From a virus, in IMG/VR virus record IMGVR_UViG_3300010885_032027, positions 1-22,394 of that record: a stretch of 22,394 bases of DNA. One strand, given 5' to 3'. The notes beneath the pieces were generated by a model. That model did not search any database and was not told the DNA's origin. It saw only the letters and a list, made by a program, of their open reading frames with translations. Positions 7,216-14,663 of the stretch are shown one piece after another. The stretch's first letter is position 1; each line of letters opens with the position of its first letter. The position numbers and the translations under genes are program-made.

Positions 7216-9283
7216 AAATCTCACTGTCAAAAACTTTATGAGTGTGGGTAACGCTACTCAAGGAATCGATTTTGACCGCAATGACCTTACACTGGTGTTA
7301 GGCGAAAACTTAGACCTAGGCGGCGACGGGTCACGCAACGGTACAGGAAAAACTACTATCATTAATGCCCTAAGTTATGCATTGTACGGGCAGGCCTTGA
7401 GTAATATACGTAAAGATAATCTTGTAAACAAAACCAACAGCAAGAACATGTTGGTCAGTTTGGACTTTGCGGTAAACGGTCAAGAGTACCGAATTGAACG
7501 CGGGCGCAAACCCAATGTGTTGAGATTTTATGTCAACAATGAAGCACAAGTGTCCACAGACGAAGCACAGGGTGACAGTCGCGAAACACAAGATGCCATT
7601 GAACGTGTGATGAATATGAGCCACGACATGTTCAAACATGTACTGGCATTGAACACTTATACCGAACCATTCTTGAGTTTAAAAGCCAATGACCAGCGCA
7701 ATATTATTGAGCAGTTGTTGGGCATCACCTTGCTTTCTGAACGTGCAGACGCTATCAAGGAACTCAACCGACAGACCAAAGACAGCATTAGTCAAGAAGA
7801 ATTTCGTATCCGTGCAGAACAAGAAGCCAACAAACGCATTGAAGAACAGATCGAAAGTTTGAAACGTAGACAAGTGCTTTGGCAGAAGAAATACGACAGT
7901 GATGTAGCGTATTTGGTGGCACAATATGATGATCTAGCAAAGATTGACATCGAAGTAGAATTACTGGCTCACAAAGATCTAGCAGTTTGGGCCACAAGGA
8001 AACAACAACAAGATGCGTATACTGCGCTGGTTGGTCGACAAACTGCTTGGCGACAAAAACAACACAAAGACATTGGTGAGTTAGAACTAACTTACACCAA
8101 TCTCAGCCATATTGATATTGTGGCAGAATTACAAGCACACGTAGACTTGGCAACATATACACAACGAGCCAAAGACATCGCCGATCTTGAAAAACTGATT
8201 GCTAGGTGCGTTGCCGACGAAGCCCGCGAACAAAAAGTAATTGATAAACTCAAAATTGAAATTGAAGAATTAAAAAATCACAAGTGTTATGCATGTGGTC
8301 AAGACTTTCATGATGATAATCACGAAACAGTATTGGTCACAAAACAAAAAGCCCTACAAGAGGCCGCACTGCAAGCTGTGTCTACCAATGGTCAGTGGAT
8401 GGAAAATACCGATGCATTGGCTGCATTAGGTGTGTTGGGTACAAAACCCACTACACACTACCGAACAGAGACAGAAGCAATTCGACATTCTGGTGAGCTA
8501 GAAAACATTCAACACAAGATTGATGCCAAACGTGCTGAAACAGATCCTTATGCCGAACAACTGGCAGAGCACACACCTGTAGAAGTTGGCACACAACCTG
8601 TCACACACTACGATACAGAAGCACAAGCTGTTGATCATCGTAGTCGCATGAACACTCTACTGACACAGATTGCTACCAAAGGTGAAGAGAAGGATCCGTA
8701 CACAGAACAAATTACGGAAATGCAACAACAAGCATTGCAAACTGTAAGCTACGATGCACTTAATGATCTTACACGACTACAAGAACATCAAGACTTCTTA
8801 CTTAAACTGTTGACGTCAAAAGATTCGTTTGTACGTAAAAAGATTATTGATCAGAACTTGAGTTACTTGAACGCACGGCTAACACACTACTTGGATCGTA
8901 TTGGCTTGCCGCACACTGTGAAGTTTCAAAACGATCTGAGTGTGATGATTGAGGAACTGGGTCGTGAACTGGACTTTGACAACTTATCACGCGGTGAACG
9001 TAACAGATTAATACTAAGTATGAGTTGGGCATTCCGTGATGTGTGGGAAAGTTTATACTCACCCATCAACTTGTTGTTTATCGACGAGCTTATTGACAAC
9101 GGATTAGACACGCAAGGTGTAGAAAATGCATTGGCATTGCTTAAGAAGATGAGTCGCGAACGTCACAAGAGTATCTGGCTTGTGTCACACAGAGATGAAC
9201 TAGCTGGGCGTGTAGAAAACATCCTGAAAGTTGTAAAAGAGAATGGCTTTACTAGCTATAACACAGATATAGAAGTAGCATGA
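7202..9283 (+). CDS. 46: Recombination endonuclease subunit gp46 (SbcC/Rad50-like ATPase)
   Basis: gp46 is the ATPase partner of gp47 in DNA end resection. The 693-residue protein has the Rad50 plan: a Walker A site ending GTGKTT (Lys50), a long coiled-coil rich in Gln, Glu and Lys from about 175 to 560, a zinc hook Cys362-Tyr-Ala-Cys365 in the middle, the ABC signature LSRGERN (595-601) and the Walker B segment LLFIDE (Asp628, Glu629). The start is TTG at 7202 with GGAG six bases upstream; no ATG gives a full N-terminus, and MIQIKNLTVKNFMSVG aligns in style with T4 gp46. The length is somewhat above the 560 residues of T4 gp46, through a longer coiled coil. A candidate promoter lies just upstream. 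The stop overlaps the next ATG by four bases. Confidence 0.93.
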   Translation: MIQIKNLTVKNFMSVGNATQGIDFDRNDLTLVLGENLDLGGDGSRNGTGKTTIINALSYALYGQALSNIRKDNLVNKTNSKNMLVSLDFAVNGQEYRIERGRKPNVLRFYVNNEAQVSTDEAQGDSRETQDAIERVMNMSHDMFKHVLALNTYTEPFLSLKANDQRNIIEQLLGITLLSERADAIKELNRQTKDSISQEEFRIRAEQEANKRIEEQIESLKRRQVLWQKKYDSDVAYLVAQYDDLAKIDIEVELLAHKDLAVWATRKQQQDAYTALVGRQTAWRQKQHKDIGELELTYTNLSHIDIVAELQAHVDLATYTQRAKDIADLEKLIARCVADEAREQKVIDKLKIEIEELKNHKCYACGQDFHDDNHETVLVTKQKALQEAALQAVSTNGQWMENTDALAALGVLGTKPTTHYRTETEAIRHSGELENIQHKIDAKRAETDPYAEQLAEHTPVEVGTQPVTHYDTEAQAVDHRSRMNTLLTQIATKGEEKDPYTEQITEMQQQALQTVSYDALNDLTRLQEHQDFLLKLLTSKDSFVRKKIIDQNLSYLNARLTHYLDRIGLPHTVKFQNDLSVMIEELGRELDFDNLSRGERNRLILSMSWAFRDVWESLYSPINLLFIDELIDNGLDTQGVENALALLKKMSRERHKSIWLVSHRDELAGRVENILKVVKENGFTSYNTDIEVA

Positions 9284-10761
9284 CTGATGTTTTAATTTTA
9301 AGTATACCGCGGTTGAGTGCCACTCGTCCTCAAAGTGCCTGTGGCATACTCAAATCAATTTGCAATCGTGCAGGCGTCACTTCACAAGTTTTTGATATTA
9401 ATTTGGACTTTTATCAAAATTTTAAATCTTCTAATCCGTCAACTGCCGATGCCATTGATCAATATTGGATACAATGGAACAAAAATCTGTTACCTGAGGA
9501 AAAAACAACTTACTCTAGTTGGTTGCAATCATGGGTTGAAAAATTAATAGCGTTTGATTGCAAGATCATTGCAGTAAGTGTATTCAGCTGGGAAAGTCAA
9601 CGATTTTGTCTTGACTTTTTTCCATTGTTGCGTAAAAATTTCACAGGCACAATCATTGTGGGCGGTCAAGGTCTTATCAATGAACAAAACGGTAGCTTTA
9701 GTACCAAGATGCATTTTGCACACAAGTTAAAAAATCAAGGACTAATTGATCATTGGATTGCTGGAGAGGCCGAAAACAGTTTTTACAATTTTTTAACTGG
9801 TAGCAATGTACCTGGATTAGATAGTGATGTGTTGGTAAATGATGTTGATCTTGATATTAACAACACTGCAGATTATAGTGACTTTGCAATAGAACAATAT
9901 GTAACTGCGTATCCTGGCGGAGTGTTGCCAATTGAAAGCAGTCGTGGATGTGTTAGAAGCTGTGCGTTTTGTGACATCCCCACACATGCTGGAGGATATA
10001 GATACAAAAACGGAAAGGTACTGGCCAATGAAATGATTGGCTATTACCAACAGTATGGAGTGCGTAACTTTTATTTTAACGATGCGTTGATGAACGGCAG
10101 CGTTAAAGATTTTAAACTGTTTTTGAACTGCATCATTGAGTTTTATCAACAGAACAATTTACCTGACAGATTCTTTACATTCAGTGGTTATTGGATTGTG
10201 CGAAGTGAAACTCAATTCAAAGAACATAATTTTGAACTGCTGAGTCGTGCTGGCGGAGAAATGTTTGAGACTGGAGTCGAAACTGGTAGCGAACGTTTGC
10301 GAAACATCATGAACAAGGGATTTTCAAACGCAGATCTTGAGTTTAACATACAGCAGTTCAGCAAATACAAAATGAAATTCTTCTTGTTGTTGCTGGTAGG
10401 GTTCCCAAATGAAACACAAGCCGACTTTGAAGAGACCAAGAATTTGCTACGACGCTGGCAGAAATATGTTGCACTAGGGACTATCATTGGGTGCAACTTG
10501 GGCACAGGATTGACAGTAGAACAAGGGACGCCTATGTTTGATAACCCTGCAAAATTTAACATTGTTCCAATCAAGGGCGACATAGCCAAAGGCATCAATT
10601 GGACTTGTACCACAACACCCGAACTTGACTATGCAGAACGGGTGCGTCGACGCATTGAACTGCACAAGTTGGCCGAAGATCTGGGATATACTATCTGGAA
10701 AGGCGATGATCACTTGAGTATTATCAAAGATCGATATCTCACGGAGTTGGCCAATGTCTGA
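9280..10761 (+). CDS. B12-binding-type radical SAM protein
   Basis: The 493-residue product has the two-part plan of the cobalamin-binding radical SAM class. The first 190 residues look like a Rossmann-type B12-binding domain (VLILSIPRLSA near the start, then IIAVSVFSWES and TIIVGGQG), though I see no Asp-x-His-x-x-Gly cobalt-ligand motif, so B12 may be bound base-off or not at all. The radical SAM motif is Cys224-x3-Cys228-x2-Cys231, followed by a barrel containing FETGVETGSERLR and MKFFLLLLVGFPNET. Enzymes of this class methylate, rearrange or cyclise unreactive carbon centres. It starts in an ATGA overlap with gp46 and overlaps the next gene by eight bases. The substrate cannot be read from the sequence. 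Confidence 0.85.
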   Translation: MTDVLILSIPRLSATRPQSACGILKSICNRAGVTSQVFDINLDFYQNFKSSNPSTADAIDQYWIQWNKNLLPEEKTTYSSWLQSWVEKLIAFDCKIIAVSVFSWESQRFCLDFFPLLRKNFTGTIIVGGQGLINEQNGSFSTKMHFAHKLKNQGLIDHWIAGEAENSFYNFLTGSNVPGLDSDVLVNDVDLDINNTADYSDFAIEQYVTAYPGGVLPIESSRGCVRSCAFCDIPTHAGGYRYKNGKVLANEMIGYYQQYGVRNFYFNDALMNGSVKDFKLFLNCIIEFYQQNNLPDRFFTFSGYWIVRSETQFKEHNFELLSRAGGEMFETGVETGSERLRNIMNKGFSNADLEFNIQQFSKYKMKFFLLLLVGFPNETQADFEETKNLLRRWQKYVALGTIIGCNLGTGLTVEQGTPMFDNPAKFNIVPIKGDIAKGINWTCTTTPELDYAERVRRRIELHKLAEDLGYTIWKGDDHLSIIKDRYLTELANV

Positions 10762-11248
10762 ATTTTTGTTTGAGTTTGATTACAATGATTACTTTGGTAT
10801 TCCTACAGTTAAAATCTTTATTGATCAACAATGCTTGTATCAAGACACAGTGAAAAAACAAATTGTTGTAGCCGCAGAGTTATTGCCGGGTACCCACACA
10901 TTAACTATAGAACATTTTGGTAAGCATGCCTGGGAACATCAGAATGCCGAACATGATCGTCATATTGAATTAAAATCTATTGTGGTTGACGGAGTAGATT
11001 TAGATCATCACGAACATTGCATGCTGACGCATCAAGGACGCTGGTACCCAGATTACAGTTCGGAGTATATTACGCCATGTCATTGGTTGGGCAACAACGG
11101 TACATGGATTTTGAATTTTGATGCGCCAGTGTTGAATTGGATTATTAAAACAATCAATCCTGCAGGTGTAAGTCCAGAAAAAACACTGGATCGCAGTGGT
11201 AATGATACACTCAAAGACACTTTGGACTTTTTTAAAATAAATGTTTGA
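10754..11248 (+). CDS. Small beta protein, possible calcium-dependent carbohydrate-binding module
   Basis: This 164-residue protein appears to be mostly beta strands. The segments LPGTHTLTIEHFGK (44-57) and DRHIELKSIVVDGVDL (68-83) resemble the GTHTV and DRNLYVDSVTVNG patterns of calcium-dependent xylan-binding modules (CBM36/60 kind). It is rich in His, Asp and Trp, which would suit metal or sugar binding, and has no signal peptide. It sits between two radical SAM genes, overlapping both by eight bases, which suggests it is made with them and may present or recognise their substrate. The module assignment comes from recalled patterns and is tentative; the gene itself is well supported by its frame and tight coupling. 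Confidence 0.5.
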   Translation: MSEFLFEFDYNDYFGIPTVKIFIDQQCLYQDTVKKQIVVAAELLPGTHTLTIEHFGKHAWEHQNAEHDRHIELKSIVVDGVDLDHHEHCMLTHQGRWYPDYSSEYITPCHWLGNNGTWILNFDAPVLNWIIKTINPAGVSPEKTLDRSGNDTLKDTLDFFKINV

Positions 11249-12329
11249 TTATAAAACTATCGACGAGTATCAGATAGAGATCACCAGCTATTGTAATGCT
11301 GCCTGTCCTCAGTGTCCTCGCAATCTCAACGGACATGGTATCAATCCTTACATGCCGTTAACACACTTATCACGTGAAGTAATTGACCGTGCGTTTTCTG
11401 AAGAATTGTGCAGTAGATTACGTCAAGTATTCTTTTGCGGCAGCTATGGCGATCCCATCATGCATCCAGACTTTTTAGATATACTACGTGACTTTAGAAA
11501 GAAAGCCCCCACACTTTGGTTATACTTCCATACCAATGGTGGAGTACACGATCCTGATTACTGGGCAGAAGTTGCTGGTATTATGAACGGCTACGGACAA
11601 ATTGACTTTGGTATTGACGGACTAGAAGATACTTTACATTTGTATAGAAAAAATGTAAAATACAACAAAGTTATTGAAAACGCAGCGGCGTTTATAAATG
11701 CTGGCGGACGAGCGCAATGGAACTATATTGTATTCAAACACAACGAGCATCAAGTTGAGCAGGCCAAACAACTGGCCAGCAATATGAAATTTTTTAACAT
11801 ACTAATTCGAAACACTGGCAGATTTTTAAATCACGCCACCCTGGAAGAAATGCCTGTGTGGCCAGTGGCCAAAAGTGACTATGTACTTGAACCACCCAGT
11901 GATACACAGTACAAGAATCGCAGTATGAAATTTTTGCCTGAGTTAAAAAAACAACAGAACTACTTTGCTACTACTACCATCAAATGTGATGCCTTGCAAG
12001 GACGCAAAGTAGCTATCAACGCCGAAGGTGTTGTATTACCATGCAACTTTTTCAATCACAATTTGTATGATGCAAGATTTTATGATGGGTCAATGCCCGG
12101 AGCAAATGCACTAAGTCAACCTGGTGGTCGCAATCAAGTACGAGACTTTTTGTTGTGTTACGGATTAGATAATCTCAACATTCATAACAATAGCCTTGAA
12201 GGTGTTTTTGAAAATCCCATGTGGAGTGATTTAGTTGAATCGTTTACTCATGATCGATTGTTTGAATGTGCCATGACATGCGGTGAAAAATTTACAAAAG
12301 TTTGGGATCAAGGAGGAAGCAAAAGATGA
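11241..12329 (+). CDS. Radical SAM protein with SPASM-like C-terminus
   Basis: The 362-residue product begins with EYQIEITSYCNAACPQC, a textbook radical SAM motif (Cys18-x3-Cys22-x2-Cys25). FCGSYGDPIMHPDF takes the place of the GGEP region. After the barrel there is an auxiliary-cluster segment: a cysteine in IKCDALQGRKVAINAEGVV, another in LPCNFFNH and two more in LFECAMTCGEKF, typical of SPASM proteins. From memory, closely similar proteins are frequent in marine T4-like phage genomes from metagenomes, and their role is unknown. It overlaps the previous gene by eight bases and its stop overlaps the start of the dehydrogenase gene (ATGA), so the two are likely coupled. Confidence 0.88.
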   Translation: MFDYKTIDEYQIEITSYCNAACPQCPRNLNGHGINPYMPLTHLSREVIDRAFSEELCSRLRQVFFCGSYGDPIMHPDFLDILRDFRKKAPTLWLYFHTNGGVHDPDYWAEVAGIMNGYGQIDFGIDGLEDTLHLYRKNVKYNKVIENAAAFINAGGRAQWNYIVFKHNEHQVEQAKQLASNMKFFNILIRNTGRFLNHATLEEMPVWPVAKSDYVLEPPSDTQYKNRSMKFLPELKKQQNYFATTTIKCDALQGRKVAINAEGVVLPCNFFNHNLYDARFYDGSMPGANALSQPGGRNQVRDFLLCYGLDNLNIHNNSLEGVFENPMWSDLVESFTHDRLFECAMTCGEKFTKVWDQGGSKR

Positions 12330-12910
12330 AAATGTTAGTAACAGGCGGTAACCGAGGGCTGGGACTACACCTAATAGAAACGTTTAGTGGAACTAGTATT
12401 AGTCGTGCGCAAGGTTACGACATTACAAAACATGTCAAAGAGATTGCAGAAATAAGTTTAGACTTTGATGTGTTTGTCAACAATGCGTTTGACGGACCTC
12501 CACAAGAAGACTGGGCCAATTTTGCACAGATACAAATATACATGGCAGTATACGATGCCTGGAAAACAGCAGGAAAAACTGGCTATATCATTAACATTGG
12601 CAGTACAGGTGGCAAAAGTATTGTTGCTCCAGAACCTCGCTTTGAAACATATAGGATTAGTAAGGCAGCACTAGAACACGCAAGCAAACAAGGCACTCAG
12701 GCATTTAAACAAAACATTGTACCATTTAAAACAACACTCATTACACTAGATAGGCTAGACACAGAACTTAGTCGTGGCCGTTCCAATTGGACAGGCAACG
12801 GCGTTAATTTAAACGATATCAGCGACTTCATAACATACGCTACCGCAGTCGGTTCAAATACTGTGGTAGAAGAGGCAACTTTTTACGTGAACTTTGATCA
12901 TAAGGCATAA
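12326..12910 (+). CDS. Short-chain dehydrogenase/reductase-like protein
   Basis: The 194-residue product has the nucleotide-binding TGGNRGLG motif at 6-13, the NNAF variant of the NNAG motif at 52-55, Ser93 in the strand INIGSTGG and the active-site pair Tyr109-x3-Lys113 (YRISK). All catalytic positions of the short-chain dehydrogenase family are therefore present, and NAD(P)-linked reduction or oxidation of a sugar, alcohol or similar substrate is expected. It is shorter than the usual 250 residues, mainly because the C-terminal part is reduced. I chose the ATG at 12326 because AGGAGG at 12311-12316 lies nine bases upstream; the frame is open from 12302. It is the last gene of the coupled run and probably acts on the same compound as the radical SAM enzymes. 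Confidence 0.8.
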   Translation: MKMLVTGGNRGLGLHLIETFSGTSISRAQGYDITKHVKEIAEISLDFDVFVNNAFDGPPQEDWANFAQIQIYMAVYDAWKTAGKTGYIINIGSTGGKSIVAPEPRFETYRISKAALEHASKQGTQAFKQNIVPFKTTLITLDRLDTELSRGRSNWTGNGVNLNDISDFITYATAVGSNTVVEEATFYVNFDHKA

Positions 12911-12940
12911 CTATACAGCAAGGATAAATCGCAACAATAC

Positions 12941-13369
12941 ATGACATGGCTATATCAAGATACCCCAATTGAGACATTGCCCGAAGAGTGTGTTGGATTT
13001 GTTTACTTGATTACAAATAATCTCACTGGTCGCAAGTACATAGGCAAAAAATTAGCAAAATTCAGCAAAACAACTTACAAAACTGTAAAACAAAAGAATG
13101 GCATCAAGAAGAAGAAAAAGATACGATCAAAAGTCGATTCAGACTGGAGAGAGTACTATGGGTCAAGCCCAGAATTGACTTCGGACATCGAAAAACTAGG
13201 CACCAAAAACTTCACCAGAGAAATACTTTATTATTGCAACTCCAAATCAGAATGCAGTTATGTTGAGGCAAGAGAACAATTCGCAAGACAAGTATTGGAA
13301 TCACAAGATTATTACAACGGCCATATTCAAGTTCGTGTGCATGGCTCACACATTATAAACAAAATTTAA
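12941..13369 (+). CDS. GIY-YIG endonuclease-domain protein
   Basis: The 142-residue protein has the GIY-like segment FVYLI (20-24), the YIG motif (33-35) and a later Glu in the region YVEAREQFARQV that fits the metal-binding position, so a GIY-YIG nuclease core is clear. A very basic insertion (about 40-66, with many lysines) follows the YIG motif and could bind DNA. From memory, similar small proteins are common in T4-like phages of aquatic bacteria; it may be a free-standing homing endonuclease or a resident DNA-processing nuclease. It is separated from the preceding gene by 30 bases, with AGGA 16 bases upstream, so its ribosome binding site is poor. It lies just upstream of the structured non-coding stretch. 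Confidence 0.75.
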   Translation: MTWLYQDTPIETLPEECVGFVYLITNNLTGRKYIGKKLAKFSKTTYKTVKQKNGIKKKKKIRSKVDSDWREYYGSSPELTSDIEKLGTKNFTREILYYCNSKSECSYVEAREQFARQVLESQDYYNGHIQVRVHGSHIINKI

Positions 13370-13387
13370 CAGGCAACAATTACGACA

Positions 13388-13662
13388 CTGTGCTAGATGT
13401 TTGATCTAGCCCCATTGAAGAACGGTGCAATACCCGGTCCGGACTTGGGCGTCAAAGGCAATTGCTAACTTAAGGCAACAAATGGTCGGGGCTATGTGAA
13501 AAAGATACAACCCCAGCTCGTAGAACTTGGATCTATATCGGGTTACTAGGGTTCCGTTGATATGTGAAGCTTGAGTAGGGGGTACCGGTCAACCGCCTCC
13601 GCGTAGGAAACTACAATCTCATTATGATAGATGACTGCTATACTCAGATAATGGCGTTTTTT
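13388..13662 (+). ncRNA. Candidate structured RNA ending in a U-run
   Basis: No coding frame fits here, but paired segments are dense. A seven-base-pair hairpin is formed by 13392-13398 and 13404-13410. An imperfect nested hairpin pairs 13509-13516 with 13546-13553 and, inside, 13524-13532 with 13537-13544. A stem of 13579-13583 with 13592-13597 has the loop ACCGGTCA. A three-way junction closes 13600-13602 with 13654-13656 and contains a four-pair arm capped by GAAA (13603-13614) and an arm pairing 13620-13625 with 13648-13653. Six T residues follow at 13657-13662. I know no family that fits: it is not a tRNA, tmRNA or a clear group I intron. Pairings were found by eye. Confidence 0.45.
13620..13662 (+). 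terminator. Possible rho-independent terminator of the plus operon
   Basis: CATTAT at 13620-13625 pairs with ATAATG at 13648-13653, with an inner ATAG/CTAT pairing, then GCG and six T residues. The stem is AT-rich, so termination may depend on the surrounding three-way junction. It would end both the gene run from 1887 and the candidate RNA. Confidence 0.45.
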
Positions 13663-13684
13663 GTTCACCGTGCATACGGTGAAC
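13663..13684. other. Perfect nine-base-pair inverted repeat
   Basis: GTTCACCGT at 13663-13671 and ACGGTGAAC at 13676-13684 form a perfect palindrome around the loop GCAT. The T-run lies before it on the plus strand, so it is not itself a normal terminator in either direction. It may be a protein-binding site or an extra hairpin that protects an RNA end. Confidence 0.6.
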
Positions 13685-13733
13685 TATGACCACGTAATCT
13701 AGATAATAGCTTAAATCGCTTCGCTCAAGAATT

Positions 13734-13784
13734 AAAAAAACATTGATGAGCGACAGCGAAATCAATTGAACTTCGCAGAAGTTC
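13734..13784 (-). terminator. Terminator of the minus-strand gp26-nucleosidase operon
   Basis: Directly after the nucleosidase stop, read on the minus strand, comes a seven-pair hairpin GAACTTC-TGC-GAAGTTC (13784-13768). A second stem then pairs ATTGAT with ATCAAT (13766-13761 with 13747-13742), followed by G and seven T residues (13740-13734). The second hairpin with its U-run is a fair rho-independent terminator; the first may protect the 3' end. Confidence 0.65.
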
Positions 13785-14327
13785 TTACACAGTTACACCA
13801 AGTTCAAGTAGTTTAGCAATAAAAAACTTTTCTCCCGCCGATACTGATTCTTTCCATGAATCATGCGCATGATTGTCTGCTTGATCTGTGATGTACTTAA
13901 AACAACGAAACTCAATCTTATTACGTATACAGGCCTTTGCGATTGAATATGCTTCCATGTCAACGAGATCTGCTGGGATAGTAAGAACTGGATTCATTAC
14001 AAAGTTATCGCCGGTACTGCATGTAAGTCCATGAGTTCCAGTACTCAAAATGATATCATCTTCGAACGGGGTTTGTCCATCTGCACAGCCCAGGGCCTGA
14101 CAAGTGATATCTCGTTGTACAAACTGAGTACATTCGTGCAGGCCAGGCCCTGCAGTTATGCCGCCGGCTGTTCCTATATTAATAACACGGTCTGGCTGAT
14201 ATCGTTCAATAATATGAGCGGCAGTTAATGCCGCATTTACCTTGCCAACCCCGGTATAAAACACATTCATCATGTGCCGTAGGTTAGGAGCCTCACTGGG
14301 CAATGCAATCAACACTACTGTTTTCAT
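13785..14327 (-). CDS. MTA/SAH nucleosidase-like protein (5'-deoxyadenosine removal)
   Basis: The 180-residue product resembles 5'-methylthioadenosine/S-adenosylhomocysteine nucleosidase, which cleaves adenine from MTA, SAH and 5'-deoxyadenosine. Glu12 (LPSEAPN) matches the catalytic Glu12 of the E. coli enzyme. TGVGKVNAA and VINIGTAGG are the ribose and phosphate-side loops, Met124-Glu125 (VDMEAYSIA) matches the ribose-binding Glu, and Asp148 (ITDQAD) matches the catalytic Asp. It is about 50 residues shorter than the bacterial enzyme, with central loops trimmed, but no key residue is lost. It is the last gene of the minus operon, with an ATGA overlap to its upstream neighbour and a terminator just behind. 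Three radical SAM genes in the facing operon would produce its likely substrate. Confidence 0.8.
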   Translation of the reverse strand: MKTVVLIALPSEAPNLRHMMNVFYTGVGKVNAALTAAHIIERYQPDRVINIGTAGGITAGPGLHECTQFVQRDITCQALGCADGQTPFEDDIILSTGTHGLTCSTGDNFVMNPVLTIPADLVDMEAYSIAKACIRNKIEFRCFKYITDQADNHAHDSWKESVSAGEKFFIAKLLELGVTV

Positions 14328-14662
14328 ACAAACGTGTCAGGCCAGTCCCGAAACAGTGCATGTTGTATGGTTCCTGAAACAAATTGATTGAATGATTTGT
14401 GTTTGGTTTCTAGTTCGCCTTCAAGCGGAGCAACACGTCGAAACGCTTCATCCATTTGGGCCATATCTCGAAACTCCATCAAGATCATCCATTCAGGCAT
14501 GTCTGCAATGCTACGGAAACCCATCTTGCATCGAGTGATACGATAGTCTTGCATTTTGCCTTCTGATTTCAAATGATCAAAGAAACTTTTCATGCCGTTG
14601 ACCCAGTCTAGGTCCGAGATGTCGCCTTCTTTGTCTGCCCAAATTGTGTATAAGTCTGCCAT
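14324..14662 (-). CDS. Small conserved protein, possible dimeric alpha-beta barrel
   Basis: The 112-residue product has the strand-helix-strand rhythm of a ferredoxin-like dimeric barrel: LYTIWADKE, a helix around WVNGMKSFFDHLKSEGKM, the strand YRITRCKMGF, then WMILMEFRDMAQMDEAFRRV. From memory it resembles the DUF6614 kind of small protein, whose function is unknown. It begins one base after the upstream stop and its own stop overlaps the nucleosidase start, so it is coupled into the operon. It contains no obvious catalytic motif. Being a gene is well supported; the family is a guess. Confidence 0.6.
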   Translation of the reverse strand: MADLYTIWADKEGDISDLDWVNGMKSFFDHLKSEGKMQDYRITRCKMGFRSIADMPEWMILMEFRDMAQMDEAFRRVAPLEGELETKHKSFNQFVSGTIQHALFRDWPDTFV

Positions 14663-14663
14663 G

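Noticed and set aside
4778-12329. RiPP precursor peptide for the radical SAM enzymes
   Set aside because: I searched the short gaps and gene ends for a small peptide frame with a ribosome binding site and found none; the genes overlap, leaving no room.
12922-12929. Late promoter before the GIY-YIG gene (GATAAATC)
   Set aside because: It matches only six of eight bases and the last, well-conserved A is changed.
13546-13600. Guanidine-type (ykkC) riboswitch
   Set aside because: CTAGGGTTCCG resembles its start, but the second conserved segment (GGTCCGAGAG) and the ACGG segment are missing, and no gene follows on the plus strand.
13488-13662. tmRNA or tRNA
   Set aside because: GGGGCTA recalls the tmRNA 5' end, but there is no T-arm sequence, no CCA-type acceptor end and no tag reading frame.
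13741-13768. Hammerhead ribozyme
   Set aside because: TTGATGA and GAAA are near the right places, but the core C is replaced by T and the middle stem has only two pairs; the segment is better explained as the minus-strand terminator.
13370-13784. Group I intron or intron-encoded GIY-YIG arrangement
   Set aside because: The GIY-YIG gene next to a structured region suggested an intron, but I find no P7/guanosine-site segments and no interrupted coding frame on either side.
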